From Prolixibacteraceae bacterium (GTDB lineage Bacteria; Bacteroidota; Bacteroidia; Bacteroidales; Prolixibacteraceae), in contig JAIOZY010000033.1 in NCBI GenBank assembly GCA_021740385.1, positions 1 through 57,722 on the forward strand: 57,722 nucleotides of DNA, in the 5' to 3' direction. Made by a program: the position numbers and the translations under genes. This document shows, piece by piece, positions 17,834 through 27,621 of this stretch; the first letter of the stretch is position 1; each line of letters opens with the position of its first letter. The notes beneath the pieces are model-generated. The model did no database searches. It was not told where the DNA came from and saw only the letters and a program-made list of their open reading frames with translations.

Positions 17834-20782
17834 TTAACGGTTTACAATTATTCTGTTTGTAATGGTTGTAACTGGACTCTCGTAATTAACAAGGTAAATG
17901 CCTCTTGGCAACACAATATCAAAGAATCCATGTGATTTTTTCACATTCATGTCCTTAATTTTTTGGCCGCTTGTTGTGTAGAGTGTAATCGTTCCGGGTT
18001 GTGCCGGCAGGTATTTGTATTGTATACCGTTGCCGCTGTATAACAACACGGGTTTTTTCACTTCGGCGGGGCTGACACCCGACAGGTTTTCCGATAAATG
18101 TACCGAGAAGGGCAGGGTTGCACCTTTATCCGGAACGGGTATGACAATATTCCCTGCCGACAGGCTTTCCCGTTGGTATGTTTTGCCTTGCAATTCAATT
18201 GTTATTTCAAGGTTGCTGCGCAGTTCGGCTAAATTGGGGAACGACATGGTTACCTCGTTTGCCTCGCCTGTAAACAGGTACATGGGAATGCTTGCCGGTA
18301 ATTCATTAATCCGGTTAATAACCAGTTGTTCATTTTCACCCGTAAGCGAAAAAACCTGCGGGATTTTTTTATTGGTTGCAAACAATTTATGTGCATCCAG
18401 CTTGTCGAACCCGTTAGTAGCCATTGGGTCGATTGCAATTACGGCCTTATCGATGATTGAGTCGGCAGTAACGCCAATGGTTAAATGATCATTTTGGCTT
18501 TCCGATTTTAAAAATGGTGCATTTGAAAGGACCCTTGCATCAGGCGGAATATCGAAATTCCCCGCCGAAGACGCTTCAACAAAAAAGCCTTGCATGGGTG
18601 GGATTAAATCTGAACTTTCCAGTTCACTAACCGTTGTGTAAGTTCCCGTGGTGGGGTCATAAAGATGTGCCGCGTTCCCCTGAATGTTTGTGTAATCGAT
18701 GTTTGAATCATCAAGCCAGTCAATAGGCGCCAGGAACGGGTTCCCGATCAGGTTCCATCCCGATTCATCAACAAGCAGTGAGAAACTTACGGCCGAGCTG
18801 GCATCAACCAGGGTGCCGCCTGAATACATGTAGTAATCAGCATCGTAAATCTCATCGCCTGTTTCGCTGGCATCGTTAACGGTGCATACGGCATAACCTT
18901 TTCCGGGGGTTAAAACGGTTGATGGTGTGAGGTTAAATTCCCAGGCATCGTTAATGTCTCCGGCAATTGAGTTGTTGTATGTTGCCATCCACATATCGAC
19001 CCGGTTATTAGTCGATGCCATGCCGGCAGGGGTTAGGTCGCTAAAAGGGCTTGTGAAATATTGCCAGCGGCTGGTATCGGGGCTGAATGTGATTTCGTGT
19101 ATAATATCAACCGTTGTTACGGTCAGGTTTTCCTGCCCGTTAAGCTGGGCATCGTGGTCGAGTACAACATGGCCTACAGTTTCGGCCGATGAGACTTCCG
19201 GGAACGCGGGTGCATTGCCTGAAATGAAAACCTTATCGCTGGCTCCCGGGTAGCTGTCAGATGGGACCCAATTGAGTGCTCTTGTCCAGTCATAATCCAC
19301 ATCGCCCAGCCAGATGGCATCGTAATTGGCTTCGCCCGGTGTGGGCCAGGCATTTTGAAAACCTTCGGTATCGCGCTGACCGCCGGGTGCGTTGCCCATG
19401 CGTTGCTGTGAATAATCAACGCCATTGCCCGAGTCGTTTTCGTTCAGTTGGGGTTGTGAGGCATTAAGCAACGGAAGTAGTCCGGTATCGTCTGCATCGG
19501 TTCCGTTACTGTAAACCACGGCATCAACCAGGTTGGTTGTGGTAACCGGTGTGTCGTCGGGGAAATCGGTATCGTTGCCAATATACAGGGCAACGGCATC
19601 GGGGCCGTTTTGCAGTGAGCCCGATATTTCCCAGTCGACATTTGCCACGCGGTCGCTGCCAATAACAAAAAAACCGTTTGCATCGGTTGTTCGCCCGTCA
19701 AGGTCGTATGCTTCGTACGATGCATCGTCACCGCCATTATATAAGACCAGCACAAGACCGGTAAGGGATGCAAGTCCCATTCCCCCGTCATAGATTTCGA
19801 TGAATTCTTCCCGGTCGGTTCCCCGGGTATCGGCATCAATTTCGTTAATGACCAGCGAGGTTGAAAATACGCCTCCCGAACATACAACCGTTTGTGAAGT
19901 GGCGCCCGTTGATGCGCAGCTTATGTTTTCGTTGTATTCATCTTGAAAGAGTCCTGCTTTCAGGCGGGTGTATAAAGTTGTGCTTGCAACACTGCCGCCT
20001 GATTGTGTAAGGGTAATTGGTGTGGATTGAAACGAGGCATCGTCATCTGAAATTTCGTAGTTCGTTGGTGGTGTGACGGTGATATCTGAGGTGAGGTTGG
20101 TGCCGCTTACATCGAACGATTGTGAGGCTGTTGGCCCGTTGCCTTCAACGTAATAAAATTCATTTAATGAATAAGTTGATACCGTTATGAACGGGGTATT
20201 GGAAGGGGTATAGACGTGGTTGCCAAGGTATTCGGTTGTTTCCGACGTGGCATTGTCAACGGTCGAATTCGATACCTCGGTCCATTCTGAAGTGGTATAG
20301 GTTTGGTTTGGTGACGTAATATCCGAATTCCGGTAAAAAGAGGTGTTTGTACCCCAATCAGTTCCATTTCCAATAACATCAACCCTGTCGGCCCAGGCGC
20401 TGGTACTGTTGGATGTTGTGAGGATAACAATATCATCGCCGTTAAAGGTGCACATGGTAGTGGTTGTGCCGCTTGCATAGCTTGGCAATGTAGCGCTGCC
20501 GTGTTGAAACAAAACGGTATTTCCTTCGGTAAGGGTTCCTGTTAGTTCACAATAAAAATTTGGAGAATTCGAAGAAGGGTCATCGGCCCGTTCGTTTGCA
20601 AAAATACACAGGTAGAGTTGCGGCGATTCAAAATCAACCACATAAGAGCCAACGTTTGTGAGTTCGATCCATTTGTCCCAACTTGAGCCTTCATAGTATT
20701 GTGAAATGACTACCTGGCTGTTCGCATTCAGTAAGGGGAACAGCAAAAAGAAAAGGAGAAGCGGGGTGTAAAATTTCTTCAT
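17834..20782 (-). CDS. Lamin-tail-domain protein with type IX secretion (type A) sorting tail
   Basis: 982 residues. Signal peptide (LLLFFLLFPLLNANSQ). A lamin-tail domain spans about 23-165 (VVISQYYEGSSWDKWIELTN) and a second about 310-465 (LVINEIDADTRGTDREEFIE). Between them is an Ig-like beta-sandwich of the kind often linked to lamin-tail domains. The C-terminal about 55 residues (ITLYTTSGQKIKDMNV... GIYLVNYES...NRIIVNR) form a classic type A T9SS sorting domain. The product is therefore expected to be secreted through the outer membrane and attached to the cell surface. The lamin-tail domains may bind extracellular substrates such as nucleic acid or polysaccharide, but no catalytic residues are evident. 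Confidence 0.88.
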   Translation of the reverse strand: MKKFYTPLLLFFLLFPLLNANSQVVISQYYEGSSWDKWIELTNVGSYVVDFESPQLYLCIFANERADDPSSNSPNFYCELTGTLTEGNTVLFQHGSATLPSYASGTTTTMCTFNGDDIVILTTSNSTSAWADRVDVIGNGTDWGTNTSFYRNSDITSPNQTYTTSEWTEVSNSTVDNATSETTEYLGNHVYTPSNTPFITVSTYSLNEFYYVEGNGPTASQSFDVSGTNLTSDITVTPPTNYEISDDDASFQSTPITLTQSGGSVASTTLYTRLKAGLFQDEYNENISCASTGATSQTVVCSGGVFSTSLVINEIDADTRGTDREEFIEIYDGGMGLASLTGLVLVLYNGGDDASYEAYDLDGRTTDANGFFVIGSDRVANVDWEISGSLQNGPDAVALYIGNDTDFPDDTPVTTTNLVDAVVYSNGTDADDTGLLPLLNASQPQLNENDSGNGVDYSQQRMGNAPGGQRDTEGFQNAWPTPGEANYDAIWLGDVDYDWTRALNWVPSDSYPGASDKVFISGNAPAFPEVSSAETVGHVVLDHDAQLNGQENLTVTTVDIIHEITFSPDTSRWQYFTSPFSDLTPAGMASTNNRVDMWMATYNNSIAGDINDAWEFNLTPSTVLTPGKGYAVCTVNDASETGDEIYDADYYMYSGGTLVDASSAVSFSLLVDESGWNLIGNPFLAPIDWLDDSNIDYTNIQGNAAHLYDPTTGTYTTVSELESSDLIPPMQGFFVEASSAGNFDIPPDARVLSNAPFLKSESQNDHLTIGVTADSIIDKAVIAIDPMATNGFDKLDAHKLFATNKKIPQVFSLTGENEQLVINRINELPASIPMYLFTGEANEVTMSFPNLAELRSNLEITIELQGKTYQRESLSAGNIVIPVPDKGATLPFSVHLSENLSGVSPAEVKKPVLLYSGNGIQYKYLPAQPGTITLYTTSGQKIKDMNVKKSHGFFDIVLPRGIYLVNYESPVTTITNRIIVNR

Positions 20783-21118
20783 GGTTTTATTTTTTATGGT
20801 GCATATCTAATTGAAAATAATGTGTATTCATTGAATTTCCGAATTCGGGGTATGCCTTTACATGCATAGCGTTTTTTCTGCTGTATTGCAAAGAGAAAAG
20901 TATTGAATGTTTGTGAAACAAATACATGCGTTTTAAATTTAGTGCAATAAAAATATATTAAAAAAACGAAAATCTCAAACGAAACGGGTTAATTAAATAT
21001 GAATGTTAAGTTATTTTGAAAGTTGGAATCTTTGCGCAAAAAAGTTTAACCCTTCCTTTGCCGCCTTGTTTCAAAGCGTATCTTTGCGCTGTTTTTTCGA
21101 AAAGCTAATCTTTTATTT
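20783..21118. other. Divergent intergenic region
   Basis: 336 AT-rich bases between the lamin-tail gene (minus) and the CoA-transferase gene (plus). It carries the promoter listed at 21057-21086. A second TCTTTGCGC copy occurs at 21031-21039, close to the one at 21081-21089. No coding sequence or hairpin of note was seen. Confidence 0.6.
21057..21086 (+). promoter_or_regulatory. Bacteroidota-type promoter of the CoA-transferase gene
   Basis: TTTG at 21057-21060 and TATCTTTG at 21079-21086, 18 bases apart, match the -33 TTTG / -7 TAnnTTTG consensus of the Bacteroidota housekeeping sigma factor. The predicted start of transcription is about 25 bases before the ATG at 21119. Confidence 0.6.
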
Positions 21119-22450
21119 ATGAGAGCAATCAAATTTGTTACCCCCGATGAGGCTGTAAAAGTGATAAAAAGCAACGACAGGGTACACATTCACAGTGTGG
21201 CCTGCGCACCGCAAAAGCTTATTAACGCGATGTGCGAGAGGGGAAGGAACAGGGAGTTTCAAAATGTGCGCATTCAGCATTTACACACCGAAGGGCCGGC
21301 ACCGTATGCCGATCCCGAATTTGAAGGCATATTTAATCTTGAATCGTTCTTTGTGGGGCACAACGTGCGCAAGCAAACACAGGCGGGTTATGCCGATTAC
21401 ATACCGGTATTTTTAATGGAAACCCAACGACTGATTCGCGAAGGTTATTGTCGCCCGAATGTTGCCATGGTGCAGGTTTCGCCACCCGACAAGCACGGTT
21501 ATGTTTCACTCGGGACCTCGGTTGATGCTACGCTGGCAGCCGTTGAAGAGGCTGATACGGTTATCGGGGTTATCAACCCGAATATTCCAAGGGCTTTTGG
21601 CGATGCCATGATTACCCTCGATATGATCGATATTTTTTGCCAGGACGATACACCCCTTATTGAAGCCGCACCGGCACCGCTCACCGAAACTGATATCCAA
21701 ATTGGTAAAAACTGTGCCGCGCTTATTGAAGACGGGGCAACCCTGCAAATGGGCATCGGGGCAATTCCCAATGCCGTTCTGGCCCAGTTGGGAAACCACA
21801 AAAACCTGGGAATACACACCGAGATGTTTGCCGATGGCGTATTACCTTTAATTGACAAAGGAATAATTAACAACGCCTGTAAAAATATTGACCGTGGCCG
21901 CACCGTAGCTACATTTTTAATGGGCTCGAAAGAGGTATACGATTTTATTGACGATAACCCCGGCGTAATCATGAACGATGTGGGTTACACCAACGATCCA
22001 CGCATTATTTGCAAAAACCCGCGGGTTACAGCCATCAATTCGGCTATATCGGTCGATTTAACCGGGCAGGTAAATGCCGATTCGATTGGTACCCGTTTTT
22101 GGAGCGGTGTTGGCGGACAGGTCGATTTTATCCGCGGTGCTTCCCTCTCTGAAGGGGGAAAGCCCATCATTGCCATGCCATCGATTACCGCCAAGGGGGT
22201 GAGCAAAATTACAAACACCTTAGTGCCCGGTGCGGGAGTGGTTACTTCCCGTTTCCATATTCATTGGTTAGTGACGGAAAACGGTGCCGTTAATTTATAT
22301 GGTAAATCGATGCAGGAACGCTCAACGCTGATCATTTCAATTGCCCATCCCGATCATCAGGAAAGGTTGGACCGGGAAGCATTCGAACGCTTTGGTCCAC
22401 ACTATCATTATGTGTGGGATGAAACAGAAGCAGTAAAACATTCATCATAA
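21119..22450 (+). CDS. Acetyl-CoA hydrolase/transferase family CoA-transferase
   Basis: 443 residues, a full-length member of the Cat2/AbfT-like CoA-transferase family. The active-site glutamate is Glu235 in GIHTEMFADG, and the glycine-rich stretch MGIGAIPNAVL precedes it. These enzymes move CoA between short-chain acids through a glutamyl-CoA intermediate. Likely donor/acceptor pairs include propionyl-CoA or butyryl-CoA with acetate or succinate; the exact substrate cannot be read from sequence. Location directly before the methylmalonyl-CoA epimerase/decarboxylase cluster suggests a role in releasing propionate while saving the thioester bond. It is a single-gene unit with its own promoter and terminator. 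Confidence 0.88.
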   Translation: MRAIKFVTPDEAVKVIKSNDRVHIHSVACAPQKLINAMCERGRNREFQNVRIQHLHTEGPAPYADPEFEGIFNLESFFVGHNVRKQTQAGYADYIPVFLMETQRLIREGYCRPNVAMVQVSPPDKHGYVSLGTSVDATLAAVEEADTVIGVINPNIPRAFGDAMITLDMIDIFCQDDTPLIEAAPAPLTETDIQIGKNCAALIEDGATLQMGIGAIPNAVLAQLGNHKNLGIHTEMFADGVLPLIDKGIINNACKNIDRGRTVATFLMGSKEVYDFIDDNPGVIMNDVGYTNDPRIICKNPRVTAINSAISVDLTGQVNADSIGTRFWSGVGGQVDFIRGASLSEGGKPIIAMPSITAKGVSKITNTLVPGAGVVTSRFHIHWLVTENGAVNLYGKSMQERSTLIISIAHPDHQERLDREAFERFGPHYHYVWDETEAVKHSS

Positions 22451-22465
22451 AACAGAAGATAGCAT

Positions 22466-22496
22466 AAGGCAGGGATATCCCTGCCTTAATTGATTT
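22466..22496 (+). terminator. Rho-independent-like terminator after the CoA-transferase gene
   Basis: A perfect 10-base-pair stem AAGGCAGGGA / TCCCTGCCTT with a two-base loop at 22466-22487, followed by AATTGATTTT. It separates the CoA-transferase from the epimerase-decarboxylase operon. Confidence 0.7.
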
Positions 22497-22588
22497 TATA
22501 CATTTTATGCAATTTGTCAGGTAATTTTTCGGTTTCTAACTAATAATTTCGCAAATAATAATATCAATAAATATAAATCAATACAATA

Positions 22589-22999
22589 ATGAATATTTCA
22601 CATATTGAACACATCGGCATTGCTGTTTCAAACATTGACGAAGCGTTGAAATACTACCGCGATGTGCTGGGGCTCGAATGCTACGCCATTGAAGAAGTGC
22701 CCGACCAAAAGGTAAAGACCGCTTTTTTAAAGGTGGGCGGAACCAAAATTGAATTGCTCGAATCGACCGACCCCGAGGGGCCCATCGGTAAATTTATCGA
22801 GAAAAAGGGACCCGGTATACACCACCTGGCTTTTGCTGTTGATGATGTTGACAAGTCGTTGTCTGAAGCCGAATCGGAAGGTGTAAGGCTGATCGATAAA
22901 GCAAAACGCAAAGGTGCAGAAGGCCTGAACATCGGGTTCCTTCACCCGAAATCGACATTCGGTGTATTAACCGAATTTTGTGGTAACGACCAGGCATAA
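22589..22999 (+). CDS. mce: Methylmalonyl-CoA epimerase
   Basis: 136 residues, the usual length of this vicinal-oxygen-chelate enzyme, which interconverts (R)- and (S)-methylmalonyl-CoA. Metal-ligand positions are visible: His8 in HIEHIGIAV, the Gln in VPDQKVKTAF, the His pair in GPGIHHLAFAVDD and the C-terminal Glu in VLTEFC. First gene of the decarboxylase operon, 17 bases before mmdA. It supplies the (S)-epimer needed by the decarboxylase. Confidence 0.95.
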   Translation: MNISHIEHIGIAVSNIDEALKYYRDVLGLECYAIEEVPDQKVKTAFLKVGGTKIELLESTDPEGPIGKFIEKKGPGIHHLAFAVDDVDKSLSEAESEGVRLIDKAKRKGAEGLNIGFLHPKSTFGVLTEFCGNDQA

Positions 23000-23016
23000 A
23001 AGTGTAATCAGAAGAT

Positions 23017-24576
23017 ATGAGCAATCAGGATAAAATTAACAAGTTGATTGATCTGCGTGCCGAAGCAAAACTTGGTGGCGGATTAAAGCGGATTGAAAAA
23101 CAGCATGAGCAGGGTAAAATGACAGCCCATGAGCGTATTGAGATGTTGTTGGACGATGGCAGTTTTGAGGAACTCGATATGTTTGTCACCCACCGGTGCC
23201 ACAATTTTGGCCTCGAAAAAAAGAAATTTATGGGCGATGGCGTGGTTACCGGTTACGGAACCATCGATGGCAGGGTTGTTTACGTTTTTGCACAGGACTT
23301 TACCGTTTGGGGTGGTTCATTGTCGGAAACAATGGCACTGAAAATTTGCAAGGTGATGGACATGGCCATGAAAGTGGGCGCCCCGGTTATCGGCATTAAC
23401 GACTCGGGCGGTGCGCGTATCCAGGAGGGAGTAACCTCACTGGCCGGTTATGCCGAAATTTTCGAACGCAACATTCTTGCCTCGGGCGTTATACCTCAAA
23501 TATCGGCCATTTTTGGTCCCTGTGCCGGTGGTGCGGTTTATTCACCGGCGCTGACCGATTTCATCATGATGACCGAAAACACTTCATACATGTTTGTTAC
23601 CGGCCCCAAAGTGGTTAAAACCGTAACCGGCGAAGTGATATCGATCGAAGACCTTGGCGGCGCCGATGTACATGCTTCAAAATCGGGCGTGGCGCATTTT
23701 AAGGCCGAAAACGAAGAAGAAGGGTTAATGCTGATACGGAAACTGCTGAGCTACCTGCCGCAAAACAACCTTGAAGAACCCCCGGCCGTTGAATGTCACG
23801 ATCCCATTGAACGGATGGAGGACTCGTTGAACGAACTGGTTCCCGAAAACCCGAACCTTCCCTACGACATTAAAGACGTAATCGATTTGATTGTAGACGA
23901 TGGGGAGTTCCTTGAAGTTCACAGGAATTACGCCAAAAACATTGTAACCGGGTTTTGCCGCATGGACGGGTTAAGTGTTGGTGTTATTGCCAACCAACCC
24001 AATTACCTGGCCGGAGTGCTCGATTGTGCTGCATCGAAAAAGGCAGCCCGCTTTGTACGCTTCTGCGATGCGTTCAATATCCCAATCCTTACACTGGTTG
24101 ACGTGCCCGGCTTTTTGCCCGGCTCGGGGCAGGAGTATGCCGGTATTATTAACGAGGGAGCAAAACTAATGTTTGCCTTTGGCGAAGCCACCGTGCCAAA
24201 AGTTACGGTTACCATTCGCAAGTCGTATGGCGGGGCTCACGATGTAATGAGCTGTAAACAACTCAGGGGCGATTTTAACTATGCCTGGCCCAACGCGCAA
24301 ATTGCCGTAATGGGTGCCAAAGGGGCCATTGAAATTATTGAAGGCCGCAAAATTGCTGCTATTGAAAACGAGGAAGAAAAGGCCGCTTACGTTGAACAAA
24401 AATCGAAAGAGTACGAAGAGGTTTTTGCCAATCCATACCAGGCTGCTGCCTACGGTTATATCGATGATGTGATTGAACCGCGGAATACCCGTTTTCGCAT
24501 CATCAGGGCATTCCAGAACCTGCAGACAAAACGGTTGACAAACCCGATGAAAAAACACAGCAACATTCCATTATAA
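23017..24576 (+). CDS. mmdA: Methylmalonyl-CoA decarboxylase alpha subunit (carboxyltransferase)
   Basis: 519 residues with two crotonase-like halves of the biotin-dependent carboxyltransferase family. Visible motifs include [20 protein letters not shown], the acyl-CoA pocket [13 protein letters not shown] and [20 protein letters not shown]. In the second half are [13 protein letters not shown] and [10 protein letters not shown]. It transfers the carboxyl group of (S)-methylmalonyl-CoA to biotin on the carrier subunit, forming propionyl-CoA. The gene context (gamma, biotin carrier, Na+-pumping beta subunit and no biotin carboxylase) points to a decarboxylase pump and not to propionyl-CoA carboxylase. 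Confidence 0.94.
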   Translation: MSNQDKINKLIDLRAEAKLGGGLKRIEKQHEQGKMTAHERIEMLLDDGSFEELDMFVTHRCHNFGLEKKKFMGDGVVTGYGTIDGRVVYVFAQDFTVWGGSLSETMALKICKVMDMAMKVGAPVIGINDSGGARIQEGVTSLAGYAEIFERNILASGVIPQISAIFGPCAGGAVYSPALTDFIMMTENTSYMFVTGPKVVKTVTGEVISIEDLGGADVHASKSGVAHFKAENEEEGLMLIRKLLSYLPQNNLEEPPAVECHDPIERMEDSLNELVPENPNLPYDIKDVIDLIVDDGEFLEVHRNYAKNIVTGFCRMDGLSVGVIANQPNYLAGVLDCAASKKAARFVRFCDAFNIPILTLVDVPGFLPGSGQEYAGIINEGAKLMFAFGEATVPKVTVTIRKSYGGAHDVMSCKQLRGDFNYAWPNAQIAVMGAKGAIEIIEGRKIAAIENEEEKAAYVEQKSKEYEEVFANPYQAAAYGYIDDVIEPRNTRFRIIRAFQNLQTKRLTNPMKKHSNIPL

Positions 24577-24587
24577 AGTCTTGCATT

Positions 24588-24944
24588 ATGATTCTTTTAG
24601 ATGTAAATAGTCAAACCGTAGTCATTACCATTGTTGGCTGGATGATTGTTTTTCTGGCCCTTGTTTTGCTGATCTTTGTTTTTACATGGTCGCCAAAGGT
24701 TATCAATTTTCAGTTACGGAAGAAATTGCAGGAATTGACTCCTGACCATAAAACAAATACCGGCGCTGAAAAATACATCAGTGGCGATGAAACGGCTGCT
24801 ATTGCCATGGCGCTATATCTGTATTTTGAAGAACAGCACGATGAGGAAAGCAATGTTTTAACCATCAAACAAATCCGCCGGCGTTATTCGCCCTGGAGTT
24901 CAAAAATATACGGGGTAAGGAATTTCCCGAATGTTCAAAAATAA
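24588..24944 (+). CDS. Decarboxylase gamma subunit, OadG-like small membrane protein
   Basis: 118 residues: one transmembrane helix (about 9-33; VVITIVGWMIVFLALVLLIF) and a cytoplasmic tail ending IRRRYSPWSSKIYG, a pattern seen in OadG-like gamma subunits of Bacteroidota. The segment ISGDETAAIAMALYLYFEE is also typical. It ties the carboxyltransferase to the membrane beta subunit. It lies between mmdA and the biotin carrier with short spacers (11 and 28 bases). Confidence 0.85.
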   Translation: MILLDVNSQTVVITIVGWMIVFLALVLLIFVFTWSPKVINFQLRKKLQELTPDHKTNTGAEKYISGDETAAIAMALYLYFEEQHDEESNVLTIKQIRRRYSPWSSKIYGVRNFPNVQK

Positions 24945-24972
24945 AACCAGCAGATTTTTAAATATCCAGTAA

Positions 24973-25404
24973 ATGAAAAAATTTAAGTTTAGCATAAAGG
25001 GCAACGATTACGAAGTTAAGGTAACCGATTTTGAAGAGAATAAAGCCCACATTGAAGTTAACGGAACGGAATACTGTGTAGAGATGCGCCGTGAAGTTAA
25101 GCAAAGCAAAACCCCCCGTTTGGTGCGGAAACCCGTTACTCAAAAACCGGGAGAGGGGACAATATCGCGGAAAGTAGCAGGAAGCGGCATTGCTGTTTTG
25201 GCTCCGCTTCCGGGGAATATTTTTAAAATACTTGTACGTGAAGGCGGCGAGGTTAAGAAGGGAGACACATTGCTTATAATGGAAGCCATGAAAATGGAAA
25301 ACAACGTGTTGGCCGAAAAAGAGGGTATAATTAAAGAACTTAAAGTGAAAGAAGGACAGGCCGTATTGCAGGGCGATGTGTTATTAGAAATGGAAACATT
25401 ATGA
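24973..25404 (+). CDS. Biotin carboxyl carrier subunit of methylmalonyl-CoA decarboxylase
   Basis: 143 residues. The C-terminal biotinyl domain contains the EAMKMEN motif, with Lys107 as the biotinylation site. An N-terminal beta-rich segment and a basic, proline-containing linker (about 40-70) precede it. It carries the carboxyl group from MmdA to the membrane beta subunit. The stop codon overlaps the start of the beta-subunit gene (ATGA), indicating translational coupling. Confidence 0.93.
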   Translation: MKKFKFSIKGNDYEVKVTDFEENKAHIEVNGTEYCVEMRREVKQSKTPRLVRKPVTQKPGEGTISRKVAGSGIAVLAPLPGNIFKILVREGGEVKKGDTLLIMEAMKMENNVLAEKEGIIKELKVKEGQAVLQGDVLLEMETL

Positions 25405-26678
25405 AGAACAGGTATAGGAAACAAATTGTCGCGCTGGCAGCGGTTGTAATCCTGCTAACTTTTCAGTCGGTTTTTGGATGGATGGATGCCTGGGCTTCTT
25501 CCACTTCGGTTGCTGATGCAGCTTCTGCAGGTTTATTCAGTGGTGCTTTAGACGGATTAAAAACATTCTGGAATTTCACCGGCTTTGCAAATTTCGACAT
25601 CCGCAACCTCGTTATGATATTTGTGGGGTTGTTTTTCATTTTTCTGGCCATCAAGTTCAATTATGAACCGTTGTTGCTGGTTCCAATTGGTGTGGGGATA
25701 CTCATCGGTAATGTCCCTTTCCTGCCGGGTTACAAACTGGGTGTTTACGAAGATGGCTCGGTGATGAATTACCTGTACTTTGGTGTTCAGCAGGGGATTT
25801 ATCCGCCCCTGATTTTCCTCGGTATCGGTGCAATGACCGACTTTTCTTCGCTCATTTCCAATCCAAAGCTGATGTTGCTGGGCGCGGCTGCACAAATTGG
25901 GATTTTTGCCACTTTCATTGGTGCTTCGGCCTTGGGTTTTTCTGCCCAGGAGTCGGGGGCAATTGGAATTATTGGCGGGGCCGACGGGCCAACGGCTATT
26001 TTCCTTTCGTCGAAACTTGCTCCCCATTTAATGGGGGCTATTGCCATTGCAGCTTATTCTTATATGGCGCTGGTACCGGTTATACAGCCACCCATTATGC
26101 GCTTGATTATTCCGAAGAAAGAACGGACAATTCGTATGAAACCTCCACGGGCTGTAAGTAAAACCGAAAAGATATTGTTCCCGATTATTGGTTTGTTGCT
26201 CACTACATTCATTTCGCCTTCGGCCATGCCCCTGCTGGGTATGTTGTTTTTTGGCAACCTGCTGAAAGAATCGGGCGTTACCGAGCGCCTTGCCGATACA
26301 TCACGCAATGCCCTGATCAACATTGTTACCATTTTACTGGGATTAACGGTGGGCGCTTCTACCCAGGCCGATTACTTCCTTACAGTCGATTCCCTTAAAA
26401 TTTTCGGGCTGGGGGCTTTGTCGTTTATGGTAGCTACTGCCGGCGGACTGCTTTTTGCCAGGTTGATGAACCTGTTCCTGAAAGGCGATAATAAAATTAA
26501 CCCGCTTATTGGTGCATCGGGTGTTTCGGCCGTGCCCGACAGTGCCCGCGTTGTTCAGCACGAAGGATTGAAAAACGATCCTTCGAACCACTTGCTGATG
26601 CATGCCATGGCACCCAACGTTTCGGGGGTTATCGGTTCGGCTGTCGGGGCCGGTATCTTGTTAAGTTTCCTTATGTGA
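25401..26678 (+). CDS. Na+-translocating decarboxylase beta subunit
   Basis: 425 residues, about ten membrane segments, OadB/MmdB family. The conserved region GIIGGADGPTAIFLSSKLAP is present, with Asp195 at the position of the essential membrane Asp of oxaloacetate decarboxylase beta (Asp203 in Klebsiella). The second Na+-site motif, NVSGVIGSAVGAG, is near the C-terminus. It decarboxylates carboxybiotin and exports Na+. An N-terminal hydrophobic extension of about 55 residues precedes the core, as in other Bacteroidota homologues. Last gene of the operon; no hairpin terminator was seen in the following 270 bases. Confidence 0.94.
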   Translation: MKNRYRKQIVALAAVVILLTFQSVFGWMDAWASSTSVADAASAGLFSGALDGLKTFWNFTGFANFDIRNLVMIFVGLFFIFLAIKFNYEPLLLVPIGVGILIGNVPFLPGYKLGVYEDGSVMNYLYFGVQQGIYPPLIFLGIGAMTDFSSLISNPKLMLLGAAAQIGIFATFIGASALGFSAQESGAIGIIGGADGPTAIFLSSKLAPHLMGAIAIAAYSYMALVPVIQPPIMRLIIPKKERTIRMKPPRAVSKTEKILFPIIGLLLTTFISPSAMPLLGMLFFGNLLKESGVTERLADTSRNALINIVTILLGLTVGASTQADYFLTVDSLKIFGLGALSFMVATAGGLLFARLMNLFLKGDNKINPLIGASGVSAVPDSARVVQHEGLKNDPSNHLLMHAMAPNVSGVIGSAVGAGILLSFLM

Positions 26679-26832
26679 TTGTTATGGAATAGGTTGGCAT
26701 TCAGAGCACAGGTTCTTATTTGTAATATATCTGCCATGATGAAACTTGTAAAATAATCATTTTTCATCGTGGCACGTTTTTTTTGTACCACTATATTAAA
26801 AGTACCGTTTTTTGTCCCGCAGATTATCTATT

Positions 26833-26849
26833 TGTCCCAATTTGAGACA
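26833..26849. promoter_or_regulatory. 17-bp palindromic operator candidate TGTCCCAATTTGAGACA
   Basis: Seven of eight base pairs are symmetric around a central T. The left half TTTGTCCC is repeated 20 bases upstream (26811-26818). The site lies 102 bases before the frameshifted secreted-protein gene and 155 bases after the decarboxylase beta gene. This is the usual setting for a transcription-factor site; the regulator is unknown. Confidence 0.4.
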
Positions 26850-26950
26850 CATTAATAAATGAAGTTATTTTGTAATGCGTTTTTTATTAGGCTTATATGG
26901 TTGGGGCATGATAGTTGATTTATAAAATGCAGGTCTAAAAAAAAATAAGA

Positions 26951-27618
26951 ATGGGAAAACAGAAAATTATTAAAAAACACATCATTTCAATTTCTATTGT
27001 TCAGTCTTTTTTGATTGCACTCTTCCTGGTGCTTGCCCAGCAGGTTTTTGCCGGCACAAACGGGAAATATTCAACATACCGGCAGGTAACCGACAAAGAA
27101 GTTGTTATTGAATCGAATAAGGGGGTTAAGGTTTTATTTACAGCGTATAGTAACCGTTCAATTGGTGTGACTTACTTTACGCCTAATGACAAGGTTTCAC
27201 TAATTTTGCCTGCAGAGGTAGCTTCGATGACGGATATTAAAGGTTCAATTTATGTCGAGGAACTTGAAGAACTGATACAGATTACCACAACCGATCGCGA
27301 TGGATTGCTGATTAAAATTAATAGGAAACCTTTTGGCTTTTCGGTTTACGACAAGGCGGGTATGAAAGAAATGGTGCTAAACGATGATTTTAGCGGTGGT
27401 TTGATCAGTAAGGATATGGGTAAGGAGTATCAGTTTGCCGAAGAAAAAAGCATTCAACCCGGTACTGTCAATAACATGTAGTAGCAGAAAACAAAAGGGA
27501 TAAACCTGTAAATTACGGGGCTGCTCAACCTCCTGCCTTTTATCAAATTTCAAAAACTGACGGAAATAACTGGCTTAACAACAATCTATTTCATCAATTC
27601 CCCAACATTCCTTATTAA
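26951..27618 (+). pseudogene. Small secreted protein, probably frameshifted near 27478
   Basis: The intact frame from 26951 ends at 27481 (176 residues). It has a signal sequence (SFLIALFLVLAQQVFAG) and a beta-rich domain that faintly recalls the N-terminal domain of family 31 glycosidases (GLLIKINRKPFGFSVYDKAG). Immediately after, in the -1 frame, 27479-27618 encodes VAENKRDKPVNYGAAQPPAF and continues to QFPNIPY before a stop, with coding-like composition. One extra G at ATG(G)TA around 27478 would join the two frames into a protein of about 222 residues. Either a recent disabling deletion, a programmed -1 shift or a sequencing error. The product is not recognised. Confidence 0.6.
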
Positions 27619-27621
27619 CCT

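Noticed and set aside
26770-26790. Sigma-54 promoter (TGGCAC followed by TTG)
   Set aside because: TGGCAC at about 26771 is followed by a T run in which the TTG lies two bases too far away and the GC of the -12 element is missing.
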